From a virus: a DNA stretch of 64,000 nt. Positions 26,660 to 35,831 of this stretch are shown one piece after another. The stretch covers positions 1-64,000 of IMG/VR virus record IMGVR_UViG_3300033146_003955; one strand, given 5' to 3'. A program made the translations under genes and the position numbers. The notes under the pieces are model-generated. The model searched no databases. It was not told the origin of the DNA and worked only from the letters and a program-made list of their open reading frames with translations. Positions within the stretch are counted from its first letter, which is position 1. The number at the start of each line of letters is the position of its first letter.

Positions 26660-27355
26660 TTATTGGCGATTAAAAACTGATGTCGCAATTGTCAATATAT
26701 CCTCAGAAATATTAAAGCTATAAGTTTTATCAGCATATGCTTGATTTTCAAGGGTAACTATATTATTCGCTGTATTCCAAAAATTATATAATTCACTGTT
26801 ATCTATTTCATAAGTGCCATTGGCATAAAATTCAATGCTAAATGTACTTTGCCATTCTCCAACCAATCTGAAATCATGCTCTGCATCTATACCAAAAGTA
26901 ACAACTATCTCTTCTACATTTCCAATAGTATCTGTAGCTGTTACAATAACATATCCATAGCCATTAACAGGTTCGGTTACTAAACCGTTAGGAGCATTAT
27001 CAGACCATGTGACATCAAAATTAGAAGTGAGCTGAACAGTTGACGTATATAATACAGTTCCTTCTGTATAACCAGAAATAGTCAAATTTTCAGCTGTAAC
27101 AGTTATGGTATCTTTATAATTGTTATAGTCTGTAGCTATTACTTCAATTGAGCCAGCTTCTGTAATAGTTACTAAGCCGTTGGGAGCATTATTAGACCAT
27201 GTGACGGGAACATTAGCAGTAAGTTGAACTTTTGTTCCAACAGTTAAAACAGTTTCTTCTATATAACCAGAAATAATAACGTCTTCAGGAGGTTCCATAG
27301 CACAACTCATAAATATCACCATCACCAAAATAACTAAACTTATAATTTTTTTCAT
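26660..27355 (-). CDS. Antisense lipoprotein with two Ig-like repeats (moron)
   Basis: A 231-residue protein on the opposite strand to every neighbour. The signal sequence MKKIISLVILVMVIFMSC ends in a loose lipobox with Cys18 as the lipidation site, so it should be membrane-anchored after export. Two homologous Ig-like (Big_2-type) repeats follow: ISGYIEETVL...VTWSNNAPNGLVT and ISGYTEGTVL...VTWSDNAPNGLVT. Then comes a C-terminal domain starting LVGEWQSTFSIEFYANGTYEI, lipocalin/META-like in pattern. It has its own promoter (27433-27406) and terminator (26618-26649), the signature of a moron gene expressed independently of the lytic programme. Possible roles are superinfection exclusion or host surface modification; none is demonstrated. 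Confidence 0.85.
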   Translation of the reverse strand: MKKIISLVILVMVIFMSCAMEPPEDVIISGYIEETVLTVGTKVQLTANVPVTWSNNAPNGLVTITEAGSIEVIATDYNNYKDTITVTAENLTISGYTEGTVLYTSTVQLTSNFDVTWSDNAPNGLVTEPVNGYGYVIVTATDTIGNVEEIVVTFGIDAEHDFRLVGEWQSTFSIEFYANGTYEIDNSELYNFWNTANNIVTLENQAYADKTYSFNISEDILTIATSVFNRQ

Positions 27356-27405
27356 CTTATCACCTCTTATTCTTATTAAGCACCATCCGTGCTTTGTTAT
27401 GTTTA

Positions 27406-27433
27406 ATTATACCATATTCATGATCTTATCCAA
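27406..27433 (-). promoter_or_regulatory. Sigma-70-like promoter of antisense lipoprotein
   Basis: Minus-strand TTGGAT (27433-27428), 16-base spacer, TATAAT (27411-27406). The 5' leader contains a 6-bp hairpin (27378-27383 with 27389-27394), then AGAGGTGA before the ATG at 27355. The same hexamers and spacing occur at 3133-3106 and 59245-59272. Confidence 0.78.
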
Positions 27434-27490
27434 AATCATCTACCCTATACTCAAAAGTGCGCGAGCCGATAGCAATATATAATTTCTGTA

Positions 27491-27502
27491 ATATAAACAT
27501 AA
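27491..27502 (+). promoter_or_regulatory. Candidate promoter element ATATAAACATAA
   Basis: Second copy of the 12-mer seen at 3636-3647, here 82 bases before the fibre gene at 27585, in the 229-base gap that also holds the lipoprotein promoter. It restarts + strand transcription after the antisense unit if it is a promoter. Confidence 0.3.
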
Positions 27503-27584
27503 AATATTTAAACATTATTTTTAAATATGTCTGAAATGTAACGATTTATGTTAAACGTAAAAGATATAAATGGAGGAAACATAT

Positions 27585-29537
27585 ATGTCTAATAATAGTA
27601 AATCCACATTGATGTGGGAAAATAATCCAGATACACCACTTAACGCTCAAAATTTAAGTGAGACACTGGACTTCCAATCTCAGAGTAAATTTATAGAATA
27701 TACAGATTTATTATCAGATTATGAGTCTTGGGCTGATTATACAATAAATTATACATGGCCAGATCCCCTTACAGTAGGGACTGAGTATTTAAATAAATTA
27801 ACATACAATTATCAGGATGCCTCGGTTAGACGTCTTATATATAATTCAGATTTAAATGTTAATGAATGGGAAGAAGATTTACCCACTCCATTCCATAAAA
27901 TATTAAAAATTAAAGCTAAGACTAAAATATCTATGGATTATATCGATGTTGTTTTACAAAAAAGTAGAACATTAAACTTTGATTTCGGAGACGAGGACCA
28001 GATTTTTTCGATAGATGACTTAATTTTTCAAGATGGTGAAACACAAGATTTTGTAGCGAATGAAAATTATTTTTTATATATATTTACTCGATATTCAGAT
28101 AACGATTCTGCATATATAAAAATTTTAAAAGCATCTGAAGAAGAATTAGAATATTGGAAGAGTGATTATCCCGTTGAAAATTCTCCAACAGGGGATAATA
28201 TAATTGCTTATAGAAAATTAGGTGGATTTAAAACTTCTGCAACAGCTGAAATTGATGTTTCTTCTTTATGGGACCTCTCAACATATCATAAAGAAATGAT
28301 AGCTGATAAAATTAAGGTGTTAGACGGCGATGAAGTACGGGCACTCTCTGCTTCAGATTTTAATGTTATGGATTCTCAAAATTTGTTCTCAGGTCAAGAA
28401 TTAACAGTAGAAGAAGCGCTTTTTCAAACTAAAGCATTGATAAACAACCTTAATAATAAATTTTATACAAATAGAAAAATTGGTGTAAATGTACAGTTTA
28501 CACATGTTAAATCTGATATAAATGGATATAAATTAAATGAATTAAATGATGTAAGTATAAAAATAACACCTGGAATTATAGATGTTCTTGAAACACAAAT
28601 AACTATAGACGACGCCATTTTTCTAGCTGATCCTGATGTTGGTTTTATAATTAATGATGGTGCTAGTCTTGTATATAATGCTCGTCTTATATCTGAAGAC
28701 GATGGGAGTGGTGAGGTATTATACCCTGGTGTATGGTCTATATTTATAGATTTTAATGGCCAGTTCCATATAAAGCATGAAATTGAAGAAGGCGGTAGAG
28801 CTAGATGGAAATCTAATTATTTTGGTTGGTTTGATAGTTCAACCAAAAGAAGTATTGGTAAGTTTAGAGTTGTAGCTGATGGTGGCAACTATATACAAAA
28901 ATTTTCTGTTACAGATACTTTTGATATAAATGCAGCAACTAATTCAATTCATATTCATTATGGCACCTTGTGTCCAGATGGACTTTTACCTTGTGATGGT
29001 AAATGGCATGATGTTAATGGAATAGACCCTAGCACTTACCTGTTTGAAGAATTGCCTCTTGCAGCTAACTGGGGAGATTCATGGTATGAAGAAACTCCTA
29101 ATTATATAGGAAGAACAATAAAAGGTATGACTTCTTTTGATGGAGTTGGCGGACCTTATAATCCCTTAACAAATGCAGGAGGGGCAGATGATTATACTAC
29201 TCTTGGTGGTTCGAATGCTCATACGCATGAACATCCACATTCTCATGATCCCGGAGTATTAAATATTCTTGAATCAGGGGCGCATCCTGGAGCACATGAT
29301 GTTGATTTTAATAGTGGCGTTGAGTACGTTAATGTTAATACTACAACTGAGGGCGGTGTACATGTAGCTATAGAAAATCATGAGCATAATATAACAATTA
29401 CAGGTGGTAATCATTCTCACCAGGATGATAGCTTTTCTGGTAATACTGATTCCTTGAGTGGTAGTGCCGCAACGACTGATGCTGAATCTTCTTGGGCGCC
29501 TTATAGAGAAGCAATGATTTGTATTAAGAAAGTATAG
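27585..29537 (+). CDS. Short tail fibre/collar-domain protein with WENNPDTP anchor
   Basis: A 650-residue fibre. N-terminus LMWENNPDTPLNAQNLS, then an anchor domain ending LGGFKTSATAEIDVSSLWD (about residue 210), shared with fibres at 23581 and 29869. The C-terminal third is a phage tail-collar/gp12-like tip: GTLCPDGLLPCDGKWHDVNG (about 465), GRTIKGMTSFDG, His-rich metal-binding stretches NAHTHEHPHSHD and ENHEHNITITGGNHSHQD, and the terminal SSWAPYREAMICIKKV. These match receptor-binding trimers held by His-coordinated metal ions. Start at 27585, since the ATG at 27570 overlaps the GGAGG ribosome site. Confidence 0.9.
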   Translation: MSNNSKSTLMWENNPDTPLNAQNLSETLDFQSQSKFIEYTDLLSDYESWADYTINYTWPDPLTVGTEYLNKLTYNYQDASVRRLIYNSDLNVNEWEEDLPTPFHKILKIKAKTKISMDYIDVVLQKSRTLNFDFGDEDQIFSIDDLIFQDGETQDFVANENYFLYIFTRYSDNDSAYIKILKASEEELEYWKSDYPVENSPTGDNIIAYRKLGGFKTSATAEIDVSSLWDLSTYHKEMIADKIKVLDGDEVRALSASDFNVMDSQNLFSGQELTVEEALFQTKALINNLNNKFYTNRKIGVNVQFTHVKSDINGYKLNELNDVSIKITPGIIDVLETQITIDDAIFLADPDVGFIINDGASLVYNARLISEDDGSGEVLYPGVWSIFIDFNGQFHIKHEIEEGGRARWKSNYFGWFDSSTKRSIGKFRVVADGGNYIQKFSVTDTFDINAATNSIHIHYGTLCPDGLLPCDGKWHDVNGIDPSTYLFEELPLAANWGDSWYEETPNYIGRTIKGMTSFDGVGGPYNPLTNAGGADDYTTLGGSNAHTHEHPHSHDPGVLNILESGAHPGAHDVDFNSGVEYVNVNTTTEGGVHVAIENHEHNITITGGNHSHQDDSFSGNTDSLSGSAATTDAESSWAPYREAMICIKKV

Positions 29538-29545
29538 GAGTAAAT

Positions 29546-29857
29546 ATGGTTTATATACAAATGGCTAGGCCAATAAGAAATTTTAATATAGTAAGAATTA
29601 AAGAAATACATTTTTTTGATACAAATGAAATAAATATAAAAAAAGCTTTTGGTTTTAAATATCAAATATGTAAAATGGAAAAAGATAAATATATTAAATA
29701 TGAAGAAAAACATGTTTCTATATCTGATAAAAAAATAGTGAATAAAATATTAACGGGTAGTTCAGATTTAGGAGCATACGATTATATATGTCGACAATTA
29801 TTACAATATTTAATAGATGAATCAATAGAGATTGGAACATTAGAGCTTAAAAAATAA
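29546..29857 (+). CDS. Small protein between fibre genes
   Basis: A 103-residue basic protein (MVYIQMARPIRNFNIVRIKEIHFFDTN) with VSISDKKIVNKILTGSSDLGAYDYICRQLLQYL near the end. TAGGAG precedes the ATG. It sits between two WENNPDTP fibres and resembles the small operon family in size and helix-rich ending, so an assembly factor is plausible. No recognised domain. Confidence 0.55.
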   Translation: MVYIQMARPIRNFNIVRIKEIHFFDTNEINIKKAFGFKYQICKMEKDKYIKYEEKHVSISDKKIVNKILTGSSDLGAYDYICRQLLQYLIDESIEIGTLELKK

Positions 29858-29868
29858 GAGGTTTTAAA

Positions 29869-32800
29869 ATGAATAAAAAATTCAAATTGATGTGGGAAAA
29901 TAATCCAGATACACCAATAGACGCGTCTTCGTTATCTAAATTTGTGGATTCGTATTCAGAGAAAGGTGGTATATTATATAATGATATTCCTGAACTTATA
30001 CCCAATGGTACTTATAGTGATGGAAGATTAAAACTTAGAACAAATTCTAAAATAATAATGAAAAGTCCTCAAACACGTGCAATATTTTTTACTCTTAATG
30101 ATTCAGTAGTAAGTCATAATTCTCAATTTGGTTCTATAACTCCAGATAATGTAGTCTTCCTAAAAGATTCACTTGACGAAAGTATGTCTGCGTATATTGG
30201 TGAAGGTACTACGAATATGTTTTCAAATCCTGGATTTGAAAACGGGTTAAATGATTGGATAGTTCCACTTGAACAAGACCAGGGAAATCCTCCTCCAGGT
30301 TATAATGATATAATATGGGGTTCTGAATATGGAGCTAAAGTTGAAGTTATAACTCCTGGTTTTGAATCTAATAATTGTTTATATATGTTTAATGGGGCTT
30401 TTGGAGCGACACAAATTTCTAGAACATTTGATCTGACTGGATACACACGAGTGTCATTATCTTTTTATTACAAGTCAGAAGGAAATTTAAATATTCTTAT
30501 CAAAAGTGGTAGTCTTTACTGGAAAAACGGTATGTGGAATCCAACATCCTCTTATTATTATACTCTTCCATCAACTGAAGGCGAATGGAAAAGATATGAA
30601 ATTAAAAATATAACGACTGCATCTATAGCTGCATTTGCATATATAGTTGAAATGACAATATATTCTGATAATCAATACGCCGAAAATTATATTGATTCAT
30701 TTCAACTTGAAGATCATGATTTTGCTTCTCCATATGTTGATGGTATACGAACAGATGCATTGCTTAAATATACATCTAATATTATTAATATAAATAAAGG
30801 ATTAATAGACATCGCGGTTTTTCCAAAAAATAAAGCAGATTTTACCATCTTTTCTGCCGAAAGTAATTTGCCAGAAAATGCAATAGAGTTAAATTATATT
30901 GAAGCATCAGATGAATTTCGTTTTCGAATATATGATATAGTAGAAGAAGATTACATAGAAATAATATCAGCTGCTCGTCTTAATGAAAGAATAGATAATT
31001 GGATGAGAATTATTTGTTCTTGGAATAAAGATGAAGGGTTAAAAATAATAACAACTTCTGCACCAACTATACAAGCCAAATTAACAACCTTTACTCCAAT
31101 GGAAATAAGTAGAATACAAAATTTTGCTATTGCTTCTAACCGTGAAAACGAAATATTTAATGGATATATTGATGGATTTAAAATAAATGTTACTTCGAAA
31201 AAAGACGTCGATATTTATAAAGATTTTCAAGCTACAACTGTTTCTGTCGATAAAGACATATTTAAAATGTTCGAAGTTAAAGAAGAGGCTATAATAATAG
31301 ATGCATCAATGCTAGACACTGGTGCGGAGTTTCAAATAAATACAGATTATTTTTTATGGATTGTAGATGATTATAACCAAGATACTGGTTCTGTTGTTAT
31401 ATCTACAAGTGAAAATAGCCCAATTGATATATTGCCAGAAGATGCAAGATTGTTTGCAGGTTTCAAAACAGATCAAGCGGCAATGCCAATAATGTCTTCT
31501 CTTTGGGATACAACTACAAAAGAAGATGTTCGTATTAATACTGAAAGATTTATTGTAGCCGGCACAAACACGGACGTATATAATTTTGATATAAGAACAA
31601 TACCATATGCTGAAGAAAATGATATACGTTCTACTATTCCAATACATTTTTCAGATAATCTTTATGGTCGTCATATAACTGATAATGTTACTAATACTGT
31701 TAGTGGTTCACACAATGTTCAATACTTTGAGGTTAACACAGAAGGCTGGTTGGGTTTAGATAATATAAAAATTGATGGTAATACCATATCAACAAGAAAT
31801 TACGTTGAAGGGTCTGGTAACATATATAGTAATGATTTAGAATTAACAGTATATGATATAAACGAGGCGACTAGAGTATGGATACATGCATCTGAAATTG
31901 ATATAGATTCTGGTAATAGTGATATTAAACTTGATTCTCTAAGAATAGATGAAAATATTTTATATTCTAAAGATTTTACAGATTTGTATATAAATGCAAA
32001 TTATGTTGCTACTACTCATAGTAATGATATATATATGATTGCAAGAGATATTCACATTGAGCCTACTAATGATTTGGCGTTTAACGTAAATGCCGATTTT
32101 ATAGTTACTGCTGGAAGACATATAACTTTAACTTCAACTACTGGAATTATTACTCTTGATGATCTTCATATTGACAATCATCATTTATACAATCAAACTG
32201 ATATACACATCTACTCTGAAGACGATAATGTAGATATTGATTCCGGTACTAGTGGAACTATTCAACTTGATGATATAATAATAAAAGATAATTATATATA
32301 TAGAGATACAGGTGATATTCATATTGAAACACCAGACAGCATTTACATTGGTAAAGACGGTGAAGATGCTGACAATGTTTATATAAGATCTGAAAACTTT
32401 ATAGTTGAAAGTAATAACGTTATGTTTACAAATGTTGATTTAGGCGATTTTATAGTATTCGATAATATCAAAATTAGACAAAATGAAGTATATACAACTG
32501 GTGCAACTAGTTTACGGTTACGCTCTGAATCAAATATAGCGTTACAAACAGAAAATATTATCGAGTTCGAAGATTCGGCCGTTGCTCTTTTTATATCTAA
32601 AATAGAATCAACTTTTACTAAAGATTTAAATGTTAAAAATGTTATATTTACGGATACTGAGATCGCAGATACTATTTCACTTTTTACAGCAACAACTGGA
32701 GGAGTATCAACTCTTCATATGAGAACTAATCAGTTGAATGATGAAATTATAATTGAAAATGGTACAGACGGTACGTTAATAATAAATCAAAATGGTTTGA

Positions 32801-34020
32801 CTATAAATGGTAATTTAACAGTAACCGGTACTCAATCAACTGTTAATTCCGTAAATACAGATATTGCAGATTCTACTTTCACGATTAAAACTGCAGCGTC
32901 TCCTATAGACGGAGATGCTTCTTATGAAGTTCAAAGAGCGGTAAATAATGCTAAACTTCTGTGGAATGAAAGTGAAGATTATTGGAAGTTAGATATGGGA
33001 GACGGAATTCAACATAATATTATTTTTGATGGATATAATGAACAATTTGAAGATAATATAAATATAGTGACTTCAGCTCCAGCAGGTTTTAAACTTGAAA
33101 ATGACCATGCAATTGCAGGTATAGAACTTCTTAATCCTGATTTAACAAATACAAATCCTGGGGAAGGTATATTAAATTTAGGTCTTCATATGAATAAAGC
33201 AGAAGGCTTCATACAAAACAAATTAGGTTACGAAGCAGAATCTGTAGGAGCGTGGATATCAATCAATACAAAATTGAGTGAAAGAAGTTTTAAGTGGATG
33301 TGGGAAGACGTTAACTCATCAGTTGAAAAAGAGATGGCATCACTTAAATTAAATAATCAAAGTGTTGCACAAGGATTATCTACTCAATCAGATTTAGGAT
33401 ACTTTAAAACACCGTGGATTAGAACTTCTGCTGTTGAAGTATATGGAGAAGGGGGAGTTGCAAGTACCGGTTTGTTTATGGGTTCAGGTGCAACGACTCC
33501 TCACGGATATGTATTATCTGATGATGAAATTGTGCTATCTGTTAATGGTGAAAATAGTTTTCATATAGTTCCTTCCGGTGACGTGACAATATTACATGAA
33601 TTATATGCCGAAAAAGTACACAACGCAGTTTGGGGTGATATTGCTGAGTGCTGGATTAAATTAAATGGTTATGAATTTGATTATCATCAAGTTGTAGTAC
33701 GAACAGAAAATGGTGTAAGGCCTTCTAATAAAAGAGCAGAAAAAGCAACTATTGGTGTAATTTCAGACACATACGGTTATTTACTGAAGTCGGACGAATT
33801 TAACCCTAAAGATTTTAAGGGTTCTAAATCTGTTCCTATAGCTTTATCTGGTACTGTAAAATGTATTTTAAGTGGTAGAGCAAAAATTGGCGATGAAGTC
33901 GTATCATATAAAAACGGTAAAGTAATTAAAGCCAACTGGTTTGAACATATATTTATGAGAGACAGAATAATAGGTATAATTGATAATCTACAAAACGGTT
34001 GTATAGTAAAGGTAAAGTAA
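29869..34020 (+). CDS. Large tail fibre with WENNPDTP anchor and Peptidase_G2-like C-terminus
   Basis: A 1383-residue fibre. It begins KLMWENNPDTPIDASSLS. A jelly-roll module starting FSNPGFENGLNDWIV (about 118) and a LamG-like domain (to about 444) appear inserted into the anchor region, whose second half resumes at about 464-545 (LFAGFKTDQAAMPIMSSLWD). Residues about 580-1000 are repeated strand units (IKIDGNTIS, IRIDENILYS, IIIKDNYIYRD). The C-terminus from about 1250 (DIAECWIKLNGYEFDYHQVVV, ATIGVISD, GRAKIGDEVVSYKNGKV) resembles the Peptidase_G2/intramolecular chaperone domain that self-cleaves from phage fibres. The cleavage residues cannot be fixed by eye. Confidence 0.85.
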   Translation: MNKKFKLMWENNPDTPIDASSLSKFVDSYSEKGGILYNDIPELIPNGTYSDGRLKLRTNSKIIMKSPQTRAIFFTLNDSVVSHNSQFGSITPDNVVFLKDSLDESMSAYIGEGTTNMFSNPGFENGLNDWIVPLEQDQGNPPPGYNDIIWGSEYGAKVEVITPGFESNNCLYMFNGAFGATQISRTFDLTGYTRVSLSFYYKSEGNLNILIKSGSLYWKNGMWNPTSSYYYTLPSTEGEWKRYEIKNITTASIAAFAYIVEMTIYSDNQYAENYIDSFQLEDHDFASPYVDGIRTDALLKYTSNIININKGLIDIAVFPKNKADFTIFSAESNLPENAIELNYIEASDEFRFRIYDIVEEDYIEIISAARLNERIDNWMRIICSWNKDEGLKIITTSAPTIQAKLTTFTPMEISRIQNFAIASNRENEIFNGYIDGFKINVTSKKDVDIYKDFQATTVSVDKDIFKMFEVKEEAIIIDASMLDTGAEFQINTDYFLWIVDDYNQDTGSVVISTSENSPIDILPEDARLFAGFKTDQAAMPIMSSLWDTTTKEDVRINTERFIVAGTNTDVYNFDIRTIPYAEENDIRSTIPIHFSDNLYGRHITDNVTNTVSGSHNVQYFEVNTEGWLGLDNIKIDGNTISTRNYVEGSGNIYSNDLELTVYDINEATRVWIHASEIDIDSGNSDIKLDSLRIDENILYSKDFTDLYINANYVATTHSNDIYMIARDIHIEPTNDLAFNVNADFIVTAGRHITLTSTTGIITLDDLHIDNHHLYNQTDIHIYSEDDNVDIDSGTSGTIQLDDIIIKDNYIYRDTGDIHIETPDSIYIGKDGEDADNVYIRSENFIVESNNVMFTNVDLGDFIVFDNIKIRQNEVYTTGATSLRLRSESNIALQTENIIEFEDSAVALFISKIESTFTKDLNVKNVIFTDTEIADTISLFTATTGGVSTLHMRTNQLNDEIIIENGTDGTLIINQNGLTINGNLTVTGTQSTVNSVNTDIADSTFTIKTAASPIDGDASYEVQRAVNNAKLLWNESEDYWKLDMGDGIQHNIIFDGYNEQFEDNINIVTSAPAGFKLENDHAIAGIELLNPDLTNTNPGEGILNLGLHMNKAEGFIQNKLGYEAESVGAWISINTKLSERSFKWMWEDVNSSVEKEMASLKLNNQSVAQGLSTQSDLGYFKTPWIRTSAVEVYGEGGVASTGLFMGSGATTPHGYVLSDDEIVLSVNGENSFHIVPSGDVTILHELYAEKVHNAVWGDIAECWIKLNGYEFDYHQVVVRTENGVRPSNKRAEKATIGVISDTYGYLLKSDEFNPKDFKGSKSVPIALSGTVKCILSGRAKIGDEVVSYKNGKVIKANWFEHIFMRDRIIGIIDNLQNGCIVKVK

Positions 34021-34553
34021 TGATTGAGCATAATAAATTAAAATTTTTTAAAGTAGGTTGGCAAAAGACCTTGCATATTATAGGTGCTGGTCCATCTTTA
34101 AGAGGTTTTGACTTTAACTCTTTGAAACAAGAAGCCGTTATGACACTTAATAGTTCAATTTACCATCTTCCAATTAAACCAGATTACCATGTATATTGTG
34201 AACCTGTTGCAAAGGAAAGAGAACATTACTCAAAAATGAATGCATTTCAAAGAGTGAAAAAATTTTCAATACATGACTATCCAGAATGGTCTCATATAGC
34301 TCCGTTTCCGGGAATTGAAAATTTAGCTTTTCAAATTGCAATACTTTTAGGTAAGGAAATGAATTATAAGGAAATACATCTCTACGGTTATGATTTCTCA
34401 TTTATAGATGGTTGGATATATTGGTGGGACGAACAGCAAAGAAATATGGAAGATGTACAAGATAAATTGATAATATTGAATAAACAAAAAATAATATTTG
34501 ATAATTTTATTAAAAATATTTCAAATATTATTATACATACTAAAGAGGAATGA
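34020..34553 (+). CDS. MptE-like/DUF115 Rossmann-type protein
   Basis: A 177-residue protein. LHIIGAGPSLRGFDFNSLK (about residue 20), then AVMTLNSSIYHLPIKPDYHVYCEP, and later NYKEIHLYGYDFSFIDG. This matches the GxGPSL...N.....PDY...DP...I.L.G.DFS layout of MptE-like/DUF115 proteins, which include motility-associated glycan enzymes and relatives of sialyltransferases. Start 34020 overlaps the fibre stop (TAATG) and is preferred over an in-frame TTG at 33999. Lying directly after a fibre gene, it could modify fibres or sugars, but substrate is unknown. Confidence 0.6.
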   Translation: MIEHNKLKFFKVGWQKTLHIIGAGPSLRGFDFNSLKQEAVMTLNSSIYHLPIKPDYHVYCEPVAKEREHYSKMNAFQRVKKFSIHDYPEWSHIAPFPGIENLAFQIAILLGKEMNYKEIHLYGYDFSFIDGWIYWWDEQQRNMEDVQDKLIILNKQKIIFDNFIKNISNIIIHTKEE

Positions 34554-34555
34554 AG

Positions 34556-35257
34556 ATGAGCGATTACGATTTAGCAATAAAAGATTTTCTTAAAACCACT
34601 CGTGCAATGGAGACTAATATTGTTACTGTAATTTCTGATTCTAATAGAAATATTGAAGTAATATTAAAAGAGCTATTGATATATTTAGATGCTACATCTA
34701 AAAATTTAGAGAAAATATTAGTTTTTACAGATGATGAAAAAGCAAATAAAAATAAAAGTATTGAAATTGAAATAAAAATGATATCTGATAAAGTAAAACT
34801 TTACCATGATAAATTGTTAGATTTAGAAATTGAAAATACGAAAAAGATTTTATCCTTAGTTAAACAAGTTGGACTTAGTAATAACAAAATAATGAAACAG
34901 ATAATTGTTATTACTAATAAAATAGGAAAATCTTTGCAATCACAAGATATTGTATTAAATACAACGATAGAAAATATGAATGAAATTAAAACTTTGTTAA
35001 AAATTATAACTAATGAAGTTAAAGATACCAAAGATAATTTAAAAGCTAGTCAAGGTGATTTTGTTTCAGTTATAGATAATTTATTGGATTCAAATACAAG
35101 AGCAACAATAGCGAAAGAAACTGTTCATATACAAGAAATTAAAACTGATGAAGAAAAATTTAAAGCCAAGATTTCTCTTACAGCAAAAATTGCAGGTTTA
35201 TTATTAGGTTCAGGTTCTGTTATTTATTTAATAATAGATATAATGTTAGGAGGCTGA
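34556..35257 (+). CDS. Coiled-coil protein with C-terminal membrane helix
   Basis: A 233-residue protein, almost entirely helical with heptad-like Leu/Ile/Lys patterning. A single hydrophobic segment follows at the end, AKIAGLLLGSGSVIYLIIDIML, then GG. I choose ATG 34556 because GAGG is then about nine bases upstream; ATG 34550 is too close to it. A tail-anchored protein in the fibre block could be a membrane-associated assembly or lysis factor; nothing more specific is supported. Confidence 0.6.
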   Translation: MSDYDLAIKDFLKTTRAMETNIVTVISDSNRNIEVILKELLIYLDATSKNLEKILVFTDDEKANKNKSIEIEIKMISDKVKLYHDKLLDLEIENTKKILSLVKQVGLSNNKIMKQIIVITNKIGKSLQSQDIVLNTTIENMNEIKTLLKIITNEVKDTKDNLKASQGDFVSVIDNLLDSNTRATIAKETVHIQEIKTDEEKFKAKISLTAKIAGLLLGSGSVIYLIIDIMLGG

Positions 35258-35258
35258 T

Positions 35259-35831
35259 ATGGCTTTTGATAAAAGAATAACGGAATCATTTAATAATATG
35301 AAAAATAGAATATATAAAAGTGGAAATTTTCACGATAAATATAATTTTGATGAACTTGTAACAATTTTAAATAATGAAAACCTTAGTAAAGATGAGTTAG
35401 AAATTCTTAAACTTTTTAAAAAGTATATAAGTAATATAAAAGATATAGTTGAAGATATTGGTACTAAAATATGTGATTTACAAAAATTAGATTTTTATAA
35501 TAAAATTCGTGTTGAGGAGTTTATTAGAGAAATTATTTTGCTAATAGACGGGTTCATAGACGCTTTAAATGCAATTGGAGATGTAATTGAGTTCGAAGAT
35601 AACCGTATAAATATGATAACATCTCTTGCTAGATTAAAATCATTAAGACAAAGTTTAATACAGAAAATGGTTGAATACAATAGAATAACTGCTGGGATAA
35701 ATTTTTCTAATGATCAATCGAACATGATACAAGTTCTAATTGTAGATATTATTGACTCTATAATTATAGAAACTTTTAAATTAAGAATATTAAAACTTTA
35801 CGAAATATTAAGCAAGAAGGTTGTTGAGTGA
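35259..35831 (+). CDS. Helical protein in fibre block
   Basis: A 190-residue charged helical protein (FNNMKNRIYKSGNFHDKYNFDELVTILNNENLSKDELEILKLF). No membrane segment or recognised domain. AGGAGG lies upstream, and its end overlaps the next fibre start (GTGA). Similar in character to 40908; both neighbour the 1689-residue fibre, one on each side, so they may be fibre-specific chaperones. Confidence 0.55.
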   Translation: MAFDKRITESFNNMKNRIYKSGNFHDKYNFDELVTILNNENLSKDELEILKLFKKYISNIKDIVEDIGTKICDLQKLDFYNKIRVEEFIREIILLIDGFIDALNAIGDVIEFEDNRINMITSLARLKSLRQSLIQKMVEYNRITAGINFSNDQSNMIQVLIVDIIDSIIIETFKLRILKLYEILSKKVVE

